A DNA stretch of 64,000 nt, taken from assembly GCF_001715975.1 (NCBI RefSeq), contig NZ_MARB01000013.1:83241-147240 (forward strand). The letters run 5' to 3'. This DNA comes from Candidatus Thiodiazotropha endolucinida. GTDB lineage: Bacteria > Pseudomonadota > Gammaproteobacteria > Chromatiales > Chromatiaceae. A program made the translations under genes and the position numbers. Under the pieces are notes generated by a model. It did not search any database, had not been told where the DNA came from, and saw only the letters and a program-made list of their open reading frames with translations. Shown one piece after another: positions 19,203-27,931 of this stretch. How positions within the stretch are numbered: the stretch's first letter is position 1; each line of letters opens with the position of its first letter.

Positions 19203-19775
19203 ATGAACGAAAGTAAGAAAAAAGGCGGGCTGTTCCTGATAGCCGTCGGTATCGTTGCCGGTATCATACTCTGGGGCGGATTCAACACCGCAATGGAGAT
19301 GACAAATACCGAAACCTTCTGTATTTCATGCCATGAAATGGAACAGACAGTCTACCAAGAGCTGCAGGAGACGATCCACTTCACCAACAGGACCGGTGTT
19401 CGCGCCACCTGCCCTGACTGCCATGTCCCCAAGGAGTGGATCCACAAAGTCGTGCGCAAGATTCAGGCGACCAATGAGCTCTACCACAAGATGCTGGGAA
19501 CCATCGACACGCCGGAGAAGTACGAAGCCAAGCGTCTCGAGCTGGCACAGAATGTCTGGCGCTCGATGAAGAAGACCGACTCCCGGGAGTGCCGTAACTG
19601 CCACAAGTTCGTCTCAATGGATCTGGACAGACAGGCACCACGCAGTTCCGAGCAGCACGATCCTCACTACTGGGACGCTGTGGATGGAAAGGAACCGCAA
19701 AAAACCTGTATCGATTGCCACAAAGGGATTGCCCATTCACTCCCCGAAGGGTTCGATCCCAACGCCGAGTTTTAA
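19203..19775 (+). CDS. napC: Tetrahaem quinol dehydrogenase NapC
   Basis: This 190-residue NapC/NirT-family cytochrome is anchored by one N-terminal helix (about residues 9-28). Four haem motifs are visible: CISCHEM, CPDCHVP, CRNCHKF and CIDCHKG. It would oxidise membrane quinol and pass electrons to NapB. It is the last nap gene, 85 bases after napB. No napE, napK or napL was found, giving the order napFDAGHBC. Confidence 0.95.
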   Translation: MNESKKKGGLFLIAVGIVAGIILWGGFNTAMEMTNTETFCISCHEMEQTVYQELQETIHFTNRTGVRATCPDCHVPKEWIHKVVRKIQATNELYHKMLGTIDTPEKYEAKRLELAQNVWRSMKKTDSRECRNCHKFVSMDLDRQAPRSSEQHDPHYWDAVDGKEPQKTCIDCHKGIAHSLPEGFDPNAEF

Positions 19776-19777
19776 TA

Positions 19778-19825
19778 TGGACAGACGGAAGTTTTTCCTG
19801 CACTCAATTAAAAGTAGTTTGTAAT
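19778..19825 (+). pseudogene. Possible remnant of a Tat-type leader, MDRRKFFLHS
   Basis: An ATG two bases after the napC stop opens a 15-residue frame, MDRRKFFLHSIKSSL, that then meets TAA. The DRRKFF start resembles the leader of Tat-exported or NapF-like iron-sulfur proteins. No continuation in another frame resembles a ferredoxin, so this may be a decayed gene start or coincidence. Confidence 0.2.
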
Positions 19826-19995
19826 CAAACGGTTAAGAATGGCTGCCGGTAAACCCCTTAATAGCCAGGATGCACCGTCAGCCAACCAGGTTATGAATGC
19901 AGTCTTTGAGAAGCTGTAGTGGCATATTCAGCGACTGAGGGAAAACAGTTGACCTTTTCCCAATCCCGTTGAATGATTAGGTTTACTGATAGGTC

Positions 19996-20001
19996 TATAA
20001 T
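19996..20001 (+). promoter_or_regulatory. Candidate -10 box of moaA
   Basis: A perfect TATAAT lies 29 bases upstream of the moaA start. The nearest -35-like hexamer, TTGAAT at 19969-19974, is 21 bases away, longer than optimal, so the promoter may need an activator. No molybdenum-cofactor riboswitch was recognised. Confidence 0.35.
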
Positions 20002-20030
20002 GACAAAAAATGATAGTGTGAGAGGCGGCC

Positions 20031-21005
20031 ATGCTAAGTGACACATTCGGCAGACGGATCGAGTACCTGCGCCTATCCGTTACCGATCGCTGTGATTTTC
20101 GCTGTTTTTATTGCCTTCCCAGGAGCCATAGAGCGTTCGAGACACCCGATGATTGGCTCACTACCGATGAAGTGGAACGGCTTATCGCTCAATTTGCCGC
20201 GCTTGGCGTCAAACACGTCAGACTCACCGGAGGTGAGCCTCTTGTCCGCAAGGAACTGGAGGACATTGCCCGCCGTATCGCCGCCCTTCAAGGTATCGAG
20301 GAGTTGTCCCTCAGCACCAATGCATCCCGCCTCAGCCAATTCGCCGGGCCATTGAGCGATGCGGGCGTGACACGACTCAATATCAGTCTCGATTCACTCA
20401 ACGAGAAAAAATTTAAAACGATCACCGGCAGCCGGTTGCAACCGGTTTTGGAAGGTATAGCCAGCGCACAGGCGGCTGGATTGACACCGATAAAACTGAA
20501 CATGGTCATCATGCGGGGCATCAACGACGATGAAGTCGAGAGCATGATTGAGTACTGCATGGAACGGGGCCTCACCCTGCGCTTTATCGAAACCATGCCG
20601 GTCGGTCAGGGCGGACTGTCCGCCTCTGAGCATTACATGCCGCTCTCCGAGATCGAGGCACGGCTTAAAAAACGCTATAAATTACAACCCGCGGCGATGC
20701 GCGGAAGCGGTCCGGCTCGCTATTTCCAGATCGAGGACTCCGATCTCGTAATCGGTTTCATCACCCCCCAATCACAACACTTCTGCGCAACCTGCAATCG
20801 TGTACGAGTCTCCGTGACCGGTGATCTCCACCTCTGCCTTGGACAGGAAGATAAGCTGGCACTGCGCCCCCTGATACGCGAGGGTGCAACGGATGCAGAC
20901 ATACAGGCGGCGATTCACTCCGCCATTGCACGGAAGCCGGAACGACACCATTTCGGTGAAACGCCGACCGCGATAATTCGCCCGATGTCGGCCCTTGGCG
21001 GCTGA
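20031..21005 (+). CDS. moaA: GTP 3',8-cyclase MoaA
   Basis: This 324-residue radical-SAM enzyme catalyses the first step of molybdenum cofactor synthesis, GTP to 3',8-cyclo-GTP. The radical-SAM motif CDFRCFYC lies near residue 21, LTGGEPL near residue 64, and the C-terminal cluster cysteines are in HFCATCNRVRVSVTGDLHLCL. The usual terminal Gly-Gly is present (final residues LGG). It follows the nap operon, which encodes a Mo enzyme, but has its own likely promoter. No other moa gene is in the window. Confidence 0.95.
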   Translation: MLSDTFGRRIEYLRLSVTDRCDFRCFYCLPRSHRAFETPDDWLTTDEVERLIAQFAALGVKHVRLTGGEPLVRKELEDIARRIAALQGIEELSLSTNASRLSQFAGPLSDAGVTRLNISLDSLNEKKFKTITGSRLQPVLEGIASAQAAGLTPIKLNMVIMRGINDDEVESMIEYCMERGLTLRFIETMPVGQGGLSASEHYMPLSEIEARLKKRYKLQPAAMRGSGPARYFQIEDSDLVIGFITPQSQHFCATCNRVRVSVTGDLHLCLGQEDKLALRPLIREGATDADIQAAIHSAIARKPERHHFGETPTAIIRPMSALGG

Positions 21006-21012
21006 ATAACCA

Positions 21013-21210
21013 TCAACCCACGGGTTTATACAGGGCGCCTTTCTTTTTAACGGCAGGTAGCCTCAATACATCCACACCGATTTGGTGGGGTGTATAGAGT
21101 GTGGTACGTATCAACCACCCGCCTCCCGGTATACGGGCCTGTTCCGTCATGCTTCTGATGTGCGTGGTATCGTCGTATTGATCTTCGATGACTTCGTATT
21201 CCAGTTTCAT
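21013..21210 (-). CDS. Small hypothetical protein, 65 residues
   Basis: I do not recognise this protein. It is short and polar, starts MKLEYEVIEDQYDD, and carries a central IPGGGWLIRTTLYT segment that would suit a small beta-rich fold. There is no signal peptide, cysteine cluster or membrane span. The start at 21210 is preceded by a strong GGGGG ribosome site; a longer frame to 21282 has no such support. It is convergent with moaA. Confidence 0.6.
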   Translation of the reverse strand: MKLEYEVIEDQYDDTTHIRSMTEQARIPGGGWLIRTTLYTPHQIGVDVLRLPAVKKKGALYKPVG

Positions 21211-21315
21211 ACTACCCCCTATTCTTGTATTAGAGTGAAGCAGGTGGTAACAACTGGGGGGCGTTCTTACGCGTCCCCGCACCGGTAAGCATAGGCCATT
21301 TTCAAGGGAGTTTGC

Positions 21316-21349
21316 CTAGGGCGGCTAATACTCATCCAGTTGGCCCTAG
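21316..21349 (-). repeat. Hairpin member of the AGGGCC repeat family, overlapping the MscS stop
   Basis: Arms CTAGGGC and GCCCTAG enclose a loop containing ACTCATCCAGTT, the same loop seen in the repeats at 35416 and 53843. The MscS-family stop codon lies in this loop, so the last residues of that protein (LGPTG) are encoded by the repeat. It may act as a terminator-like structure. Confidence 0.55.
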
Positions 21350-23026
21350 ACTGCCACTCAGGGTCATTTGAGGAAATGGTATCTCCCATCCGTTTTCAGT
21401 ACAGGCATCCACGCACCAACGTTGAATGGCACGGCGCAGGCGATTATAGAGATCCCCGAGTTCACCACTGAAATCCGCAATCACGGTGATATCGAGCGAA
21501 GAGCTGTTGGCCTGAGAAAATTCAACACTCAAATTGAGCAGATGTTCAGTATAACCCTCCTGCTCCAGTCGTAGCTGAATCGTGTTCCGCAGGATTTCCG
21601 GAATGGTTTCCGTACTCTTCTCCTGGAGTGCGTAACTGACGCCAATCACCTCCTTGATGCGGAAGTTCGTTGCAAGGTTGCGTGGCGAAGCGGCAAGGAA
21701 ATCACTGGTTTGGTAGGTCAGTTGTGCACCACCCCGTTCCACCAGCCGCACCAGTTCCGGGGAAATTCCGGTCACTCGACCCCTGACTCCATCACTGAGA
21801 ATCACCCAGTCGCCCTTTTGGCAAGGAAACCATGGCTCATCCGGATGACTGGGTCTCGATTTATGATCAACCAGTTCATCGATTGGTACACGCAGGCCAA
21901 GCTCTGCATCCGGATTCTCCAGGATGGTAAAGACATTGATCTGCTCAACCCGCCAGGGCAATCCATCCAAAAATATACGCTCCCCCTCACGCACTGAGCC
22001 GATATTCAGAAACAACTGTATCTGGTGCCAATATCTGGGCAAGGCCTGGCGAAGCCCCCATGCCATTCCCAACAGCAGGAGAATACCCAAACTGAACAAC
22101 ACCCAATCTTCGACAACATAGAAAACCACCATGGGTCCAATGATGATCAGCAAGGTGGTCACTATCCGATGCACAAGCTCCAATAGCCTGACACGAAAAC
22201 TGCGGTGTCTCTTTTTGAAGCCAGGCATCAGGCGTCTCATCGCCTTGTCACTCATCCTGGAGAGGAAAATAACGATCACAATCACCAATATCGCCTCAAT
22301 CAGATAGAGCCCGCGGCGCTGAAAGAACTGCTTCAAATAGTCCTGTGAAGCATCGGTGATCGAGACCTCGGAAGCGAGTATTTCATCAAGCTGTAATTCT
22401 GCCGCTTGATATTCACTGCTCATGAAGGCGTGACTCTTGAGCCATTTTTCAGCAAGCGTATCGAGGGACTCCTTCAACTTGTCCGAATCACTTTCCATAC
22501 GCAAAGCTTCAATATTTTTAAGGGCGTCATCGAGTATCTTCAGCCTTTCACCGTAATAGGCGATCTTCTCCTTCAACTCCGATTTCTGACGCACCTTCGA
22601 TGTCATATCCTTCATCTCGTCGATGGCGGGCTTGAGCAAGGAGAACAACTCCCGCTTGAGATCGAACTGAGTCTCTTCCTCGCTACGCAGGCTTGTCAGA
22701 TCGATCCCCGCGGAGATATTCTCGAAATTCTCGACAGTGCGTGATAGCTCGGCATCCAGTTTCAACAACTGTTGTTTCAATGATGCCTTTTGCGTCTCCG
22801 ACTCCGCAGCGGCGACGGATCTGCTTAATGATGCAATATCCCCTTCTATATTCTCTCTGATGGTTACCAGATTGAGCAGTGTAGAGAGGGTATTTCTCTC
22901 TTTGTCGGCGGACCTTCCAGCATCCTCCTCCGCAAGAGCCGGACAAGGCATGATCAGAAGGAGCGCAACAATATTAATTCCAATCAGGCGCCGGCAGAAC
23001 AAGTAAATCGACATAGCCATAATCAT
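21332..23026 (-). CDS. MscS-family mechanosensitive channel protein
   Basis: This 564-residue membrane protein starts with a signal peptide or first helix (about residues 7-32, MPCPALAEE), followed by a long coiled-coil-rich periplasmic region (about 35-230). Transmembrane helices (about 238-345) and a cytoplasmic MscS beta domain (WRVEQINVF, CQKGDWVILSDGVRGRVTGI, SDFLAASPRNLA) follow. The architecture is that of larger MscS/MscK-like channels that open under membrane tension. The stop lies inside a dispersed hairpin repeat. The start could be a few codons later at MSIYLF. Confidence 0.85.
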   Translation of the reverse strand: MIMAMSIYLFCRRLIGINIVALLLIMPCPALAEEDAGRSADKERNTLSTLLNLVTIRENIEGDIASLSRSVAAAESETQKASLKQQLLKLDAELSRTVENFENISAGIDLTSLRSEEETQFDLKRELFSLLKPAIDEMKDMTSKVRQKSELKEKIAYYGERLKILDDALKNIEALRMESDSDKLKESLDTLAEKWLKSHAFMSSEYQAAELQLDEILASEVSITDASQDYLKQFFQRRGLYLIEAILVIVIVIFLSRMSDKAMRRLMPGFKKRHRSFRVRLLELVHRIVTTLLIIIGPMVVFYVVEDWVLFSLGILLLLGMAWGLRQALPRYWHQIQLFLNIGSVREGERIFLDGLPWRVEQINVFTILENPDAELGLRVPIDELVDHKSRPSHPDEPWFPCQKGDWVILSDGVRGRVTGISPELVRLVERGGAQLTYQTSDFLAASPRNLATNFRIKEVIGVSYALQEKSTETIPEILRNTIQLRLEQEGYTEHLLNLSVEFSQANSSSLDITVIADFSGELGDLYNRLRRAIQRWCVDACTENGWEIPFPQMTLSGSLGPTG

Positions 23027-23107
23027 GTCACCATAAATAGCTGTACTCTATATTTTCAGACATCATTCTCCGATACGACCAGTGATTTGAGAAACATCCC
23101 TCGCCGA

Positions 23108-23566
23108 TTATTGAAGCAGGCCATACTTACCCACGACAGCAACTACAGTGACCAGCATTCCAAAGGTGAGATTAATCAGTATCAGTTGTCGTATCAGGCT
23201 GACGGCCTCCACTAACTTCGGCTTGTCATCCTCTTTTCGCGCCACCCGAATCTGTTTGTAGGGAATGGCATAGATAAAGACGAAAATAGCGGACATCAAG
23301 ATACCCACTACCGTCATGAATCCCAACCACAATCCGATGTTATCTTCATAGAACATGAACAACATCCAGAATCCGCTGGCCAATATGGCAATGACAGCCA
23401 CCCAAACCCAGGGAAAGAAACCATCAAAGACTCGCAAAAGAAGCGATAAACGTTGCGGGGCCTCCAGAGAATCATTGAGCGCGGGACGCAGAACCATATG
23501 CGCAAAGAACATCCCTCCAACCCAAATAATGACGCCAATGATATGCAGGGTCATAGCAATCGACAT
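23108..23566 (-). CDS. CopD-like four-helix membrane protein
   Basis: This 152-residue integral membrane protein has four predicted spans, starting MSIAMTLHIIGVIIWVGGMFFAHMVLRP. The HIIGVIIWVGG pattern with an early histidine is typical of CopD/PcoD-domain and related haem-handling small membrane proteins. A short charged cytoplasmic loop (RVARKEDDKPKLVE) precedes the last helix. The substrate is unknown; copper or haem handling would be family-based inference. The gene stands alone, between mscS-like and argD genes. Confidence 0.75.
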   Translation of the reverse strand: MSIAMTLHIIGVIIWVGGMFFAHMVLRPALNDSLEAPQRLSLLLRVFDGFFPWVWVAVIAILASGFWMLFMFYEDNIGLWLGFMTVVGILMSAIFVFIYAIPYKQIRVARKEDDKPKLVEAVSLIRQLILINLTFGMLVTVVAVVGKYGLLQ

Positions 23567-23838
23567 AACTCTCCACCTCTACAAGGGGTTGATTCAAGAA
23601 GGACCGTCCATTGTGCCTAACCGCCGTCCAATCTCCAACTGCCGTATTGTCGAAGGCCGCCATTCATCTCATTGCATGGTTGTGAAATCAAGATCGGAAT
23701 CCACAGACCCTGCCGGCACAGAAGTTTGAAAAACTGCATCTGGCTAGGTAGACTATTCGATTCCCTGTCGATTTTGGCGGGACTAACGCATTGACTGGCG
23801 TCCTAAACGGATGCCTTTTTTGTTTTATGGGTACGCAC

Positions 23839-25008
23839 ATGGTCGACTCTCTGATGACGACTTACAATCGGTTACCTATAACCTTCCTACGGGGTGAGGG
23901 CGCCCGGCTGTGGGATGATCAGGGCCGTTCCTATCTTGACGCCATCGCCGGCATTGCCGTCTGCGGATTGGGACATGCACACCCTGAAATTCGAGACGCC
24001 TTGTGTGACCAGGCCGGAACCCTGCTCCACACATCCAATATCTATGGCATTGCCTACCAGGAAAAGCTGGGCGATAAACTGTGCGAAATGGCCTCGATGG
24101 ACCGGGTATTTTTCGCCAACTCCGGTGCCGAGGCCAACGAAGCGGCGATAAAGATCGCCCGTCTCCATGGCAATAAAAAAGGGGTCAGGAATCCCGCAAT
24201 CATCGTCATGGACCAGAGTTTCCATGGTCGCACCCTTGCCACGCTGACCGCCACCGGCAGCCGCAAGGTTCAGGCCGGATTCGAACCCCTGGTTCAGGGT
24301 TTTATACGTGTTCCATACGATGATATCGAAGCGATCACTGAAATCGCCAATAACAGCAACAACGTGGTAGCGGTGCTTGTCGAACCCATCCAGGGCGAAG
24401 GCGGCATCAACATCCCCGACGGGGATTACCTCAATCGGATACGCGAGATCTGTGATGAAAACGATTGGTTGATGATGCTGGATGAAATTCAGACCGGAAT
24501 CGGGCGCACCGGCCGTATGTTCAGTCACCAGCATAACGACATCCTGCCGGATGTCATGACCCTGGCGAAAGGATTGGGCAACGGCGTTCCTATAGGCGCC
24601 TGCCTGGCAAGGGGTGCCGCGGCCGAGATGTTCTCACCCGGGAAACACGGTTCCACCTTCGGCGGCAATCCACTCGCCTGCCGGGTTGCACTGACGGTAT
24701 TGGAGCAAATTGAGTCCCACCAGTTGGCAGCAAGGGCCGCACAGCTGGGTGAACGCATGCGAAACGGCTTTCAATCCAAGCTTGGCGAACAACAGGGAGT
24801 GGTCTCGATTCGCGTATCCGGCCTTATGATCGGTATCGAACTTGACCGGCCATGCTTTGAGCTGGTAACCCGCGCCCTTGATCAGGGCATACTGATCAAT
24901 GTCACTGCCGATAAGATTGTACGACTGTTACCTCCACTGATCATCAGTGACGCCGAATGCGAAGAGATCATCGACAAGGTCAGTGCATTGGTCCTGGGAT
25001 ATCTTTGA
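23839..25008 (+). CDS. argD: Acetylornithine aminotransferase ArgD
   Basis: This PLP enzyme of about 389 residues converts N-acetylglutamate semialdehyde to N-acetylornithine in arginine synthesis. Typical blocks are [59 protein letters not shown] and [13 protein letters not shown], the last containing the PLP lysine. The start is uncertain: ATGs at 23827, 23839 and 23854 are all plausible, and I favour the one giving [13 protein letters not shown], like homologues. The stop is followed 22 bases later by argF. Confidence 0.93.
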   Translation: MVDSLMTTYNRLPITFLRGEGARLWDDQGRSYLDAIAGIAVCGLGHAHPEIRDALCDQAGTLLHTSNIYGIAYQEKLGDKLCEMASMDRVFFANSGAEANEAAIKIARLHGNKKGVRNPAIIVMDQSFHGRTLATLTATGSRKVQAGFEPLVQGFIRVPYDDIEAITEIANNSNNVVAVLVEPIQGEGGINIPDGDYLNRIREICDENDWLMMLDEIQTGIGRTGRMFSHQHNDILPDVMTLAKGLGNGVPIGACLARGAAAEMFSPGKHGSTFGGNPLACRVALTVLEQIESHQLAARAAQLGERMRNGFQSKLGEQQGVVSIRVSGLMIGIELDRPCFELVTRALDQGILINVTADKIVRLLPPLIISDAECEEIIDKVSALVLGYL

Positions 25009-25030
25009 TTGTCTGTTTGAGACAGTAACT

Positions 25031-25936
25031 ATGACAAGGCATTTTCTATCACTTCTCGATCTCAGCAGCGATGAACTGCATGCGCTGATCCGCAGGGCCA
25101 GTGAACTCAAGCGCATACAGCACCGAGGCGATATCCATACGCCACTGAAGGGCAAAAATCTCGGCATGATTTTCGAGAAATCATCCACCCGTACCCGCGT
25201 CTCCTTTGAGGTAGGGATGTCGCAGCTGGGTGGACACGCCCTCTTTCTCTCACCCAGGGATACTCAACTGGGGCGTGGCGAACCGATTGAAGACAGTGCG
25301 CGCGTGTTGTCGCGTATGCTCGATATCATCATGATCCGCACCTACGATCAATCTGTCCTGGAGCGATTCGCCGCCCACTCCAAGGTGCCTGTCATCAATG
25401 CGCTCACCGATCTGTTCCATCCTTGCCAACTGCTGGCGGATATGCAGACATATTTCGAGCATCGGGGTGATATCCGCGACAAACGTGTGGCCTGGATCGG
25501 CGACGGGAATAACATGTGCCACTCCTATATCAACGCAGCGAAACGGTTCGACTTCCACTTGAACATCGCATGTCCGGAGGGTTACGATCCCGATCCAACG
25601 GTCCTGCAGGCCGCTAAGGAACAGGTTTCCATTGTGAGAGATCCCCTGCTTGCGGCAGAAGATGCCGACCTGATCGTCACAGATGTCTGGGCCAGTATGG
25701 GACAGGAGGAGGAACAGGTGCAGCGGGAGAAGGCGTTCGCCCGTTACCAGGTGAATGACGGGCTGATGGCACGGGCGGCCGATGACGCGCTTTTCTTTCA
25801 CTGTCTGCCTGCCCATCGCGGTGAAGAGGTGAGTGCATCCGTCATTGACAGAGAAGAGAGCGTGGTATGGGACGAAGCGGAAAATCGCCTCCACTCTCAA
25901 AAGGCGTTGATGGAGTTTCTACTGCTCGGCAGGTAA
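25031..25936 (+). CDS. argF: Ornithine carbamoyltransferase
   Basis: This 301-residue cytosolic enzyme makes citrulline from ornithine and carbamoyl phosphate. The carbamoyl-phosphate motif [14 protein letters not shown], the [12 protein letters not shown] block and the ornithine loop [11 protein letters not shown] are all present. The start at 25031 gives the usual [12 protein letters not shown] opening; a frame extending upstream overlaps argD and has no homologous character. It is 22 bases after argD, forming a likely argDF operon. Confidence 0.95.
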   Translation: MTRHFLSLLDLSSDELHALIRRASELKRIQHRGDIHTPLKGKNLGMIFEKSSTRTRVSFEVGMSQLGGHALFLSPRDTQLGRGEPIEDSARVLSRMLDIIMIRTYDQSVLERFAAHSKVPVINALTDLFHPCQLLADMQTYFEHRGDIRDKRVAWIGDGNNMCHSYINAAKRFDFHLNIACPEGYDPDPTVLQAAKEQVSIVRDPLLAAEDADLIVTDVWASMGQEEEQVQREKAFARYQVNDGLMARAADDALFFHCLPAHRGEEVSASVIDREESVVWDEAENRLHSQKALMEFLLLGR

Positions 25937-26022
25937 ACAGCCTGTAAAAATGTGGTCTGTTTTGTAACAAGGAACGCTTAGAGTTGTAAAATGCCCGATA
26001 ATCGTCGGACTGAGAGATTGCC

Positions 26023-26691
26023 ATGAAGAGATTCACTATTTCGATCTTCTGCCTGCTGCTACTGCCCGCGGTGGTTCAGGCTAAAACCTACTATGTTACC
26101 GACGACTTCAAAATCGCCATGCGCACCGGCGAGAGTATCAAACACCGCATAACCCGTTACATCAACACCGGCACAGCAGTGGAGGTCATCTCCACCAACA
26201 AGGAGACCGGTTACAGCAAGGTTCGCATGGGCACCAAAGAGGGCTTCGTACTCACCAGGCAGCTGCTGAGTGAACCTGTCGCACGTAGCCAATTGGAGAC
26301 CATGCGCAAAGAGATTGATGCGTTGAAGGCAGCTCCGGGAGAACTGCGGAGTAACCTTGCCGACCTGCAGAAGAATCACCGTGAACTGCAGGCCTCACAC
26401 AAAAAGCTGCAACAGATCAAGGACAAGCAGGAACAGGAGCTGCAAAGCATCCAGAGAACCGCTTCCAATGCGATTCGCATCTCCAATGAACGCAATGAAC
26501 TGCGCAAACAGGTTGCCGATCTGACCCGTGAAGCGGAGGAGCTGAAGCAGGAAAACCGCGACCTCAGCAACGAAGCCACACGTGACTGGTTCCTTATCGG
26601 TGCGGGTGTCATCATTGCCGGCATTTTGATTGGCCTGATCCTGCCACATCTGCGATTCCAAAGACGCCGCAGCAGCTGGGGTTCTCTTTAA
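26023..26691 (+). CDS. TIGR04211-type SH3 membrane protein (YgiM-like)
   Basis: This 222-residue protein has a cleavable signal (residues 1-20, VVQAKTYYVTD), a bacterial SH3 domain (about 21-90, with FKIAMRTGES and TGYSKVRMGTKEGFVLTRQL), a long coiled coil (about 90-185) and a C-terminal membrane helix (about 190-212) ending in a basic tail. This is the E. coli YgiM arrangement. The function of the family is unproven. The gene stands alone downstream of argF. Confidence 0.85.
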   Translation: MKRFTISIFCLLLLPAVVQAKTYYVTDDFKIAMRTGESIKHRITRYINTGTAVEVISTNKETGYSKVRMGTKEGFVLTRQLLSEPVARSQLETMRKEIDALKAAPGELRSNLADLQKNHRELQASHKKLQQIKDKQEQELQSIQRTASNAIRISNERNELRKQVADLTREAEELKQENRDLSNEATRDWFLIGAGVIIAGILIGLILPHLRFQRRRSSWGSL

Positions 26692-27190
26692 ACAATTGAG
26701 TTGCTGCCTTATCTACGATTATTTATCCAAGACCTGAAAAGGCAGCACATAAACGCTCCATTTCTTCTGCGCCATGAGCATGACAAGCGTGCGGCAAGTG
26801 CATGCTTTAGGGAACTAGCCGTCACAGCCCTCAATGGCCGCCTATAAATTAGACATCACGCATATTCAGCCGCGTGAAGCCACATCCAGAATTAACTTCT
26901 TCTTTCAACCATCACTTCGGAAAATGTGTGATCTAAGTCACAAAAGTACTAAAGATTTTGTCATCCATACCGTTAAAACCAGAAATTCTTAGGCTAATAC
27001 ATGTCCAGAACCTCTCTGGAACGACAGGCTATCAAACTCAATGCAGAAGGGATGCACTCAAGAGTGTAGGCTGATCCTTCTATCTGACATTAAAGCTTAA
27101 TTTAATCAACTCTTTACCCTGGATTAATGAAGGGGTCTCTGCTTGGCCGGTTAGTGACAATCAGAGGAACATGGATATTAGGTGACTTGA
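26692..27190. other. Long intergenic control region upstream of the GTPase/roadblock island
   Basis: These 499 bases hold no convincing ORF. The main feature is the CRP-like palindrome at 26927-26942. The base composition is more AT-rich than in the flanking genes. I saw no terminator with a T-run after the SH3 gene and no RNA gene. Confidence 0.5.
26927..26942. promoter_or_regulatory. CRP/Vfr-type binding site
   Basis: TGTGATCTAAGTCACA contains TGTGA-N6-TCACA with no mismatch to the core consensus of cAMP receptor proteins. It lies 249 bases upstream of the first gene of the GTPase/roadblock island and on the same side. Vfr controls twitching genes in Pseudomonas, which would suit the proposed function of the island, but that link is inference. 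Confidence 0.6.
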
Positions 27191-27922
27191 ATGTCAGACG
27201 CTCTAAAAAATTCTCATATTGATGAACACACTGCTGAGACGGCCGGATATCCGATGCAGATGGCATTCATTGATCAGCCTCAATGGGATTTAACCATTCC
27301 GAAAGGTGTTGACCTGAGCTTGTGGGCCAAACATTTAGCACATTCTGTCGCACGCGAACCATTCAACCTGATCAACCATGTTCGCAGAGTACGCTTACAC
27401 TTGGCATGCAATGATGCTGATGCATCATTCGGCGCCATGCTGGACCTTCACTTGGTACTTGGCGACAAGGGCATCAGTCTACGGGGCAGCCTTTTACGAC
27501 AGTTGAAAAAAATACTGCCTCAAGACCGTTATGACCTGTTTCTCAAGCACTATAAGCCTGGGCTGCGGCCTGATCAGTCGCTGCCCGCCAGTCGCCATTC
27601 CGTGCTCGGCAACTTTTTTGCAGGAAATACAATTCTCGTAAAAAAGGAAACCCCTCGAACCACGCCCAGCTTGAAACAACAAAACCCATTGGACTTAGCG
27701 AGAGAAGAACTCAATTTTGGCGATGTATCCAAGGCACAGCAGATCCTGGAAGAGGCATTGATAGAAGCACCGAAAACACCTGAACTGCATCACGAGTTAC
27801 TGGAACTGTATAGCCATACACGTTCACTTGAAGACCTGATACGCATGCAGGAGAGGCTTGGCAACAACATTGTTATTGCGCTTGAAGAATGGAATCAGAC
27901 ACGCAGTAAGCTGGAAAATTGA
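27191..27922 (+). CDS. FimV C-terminal/TPR-like protein
   Basis: The 243-residue protein has two parts. The N-terminal 130 residues, including FNLINHVRRVRLHLACNDAD, are unassigned. The C-terminal part, LDLAREELNFGDVSKAQQIL then TPELHHELLELYSHTRSL, matches the TPR-like module found at the C-terminus of FimV/TspA proteins. FimV organises type IV pilus and polar machinery, so a scaffolding role is plausible. There is no signal or membrane span. It is the first gene of an eight-gene run, with the next gene 9 bases away. Confidence 0.6.
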   Translation: MSDALKNSHIDEHTAETAGYPMQMAFIDQPQWDLTIPKGVDLSLWAKHLAHSVAREPFNLINHVRRVRLHLACNDADASFGAMLDLHLVLGDKGISLRGSLLRQLKKILPQDRYDLFLKHYKPGLRPDQSLPASRHSVLGNFFAGNTILVKKETPRTTPSLKQQNPLDLAREELNFGDVSKAQQILEEALIEAPKTPELHHELLELYSHTRSLEDLIRMQERLGNNIVIALEEWNQTRSKLEN

Positions 27923-27931
27923 GGAATCTTT

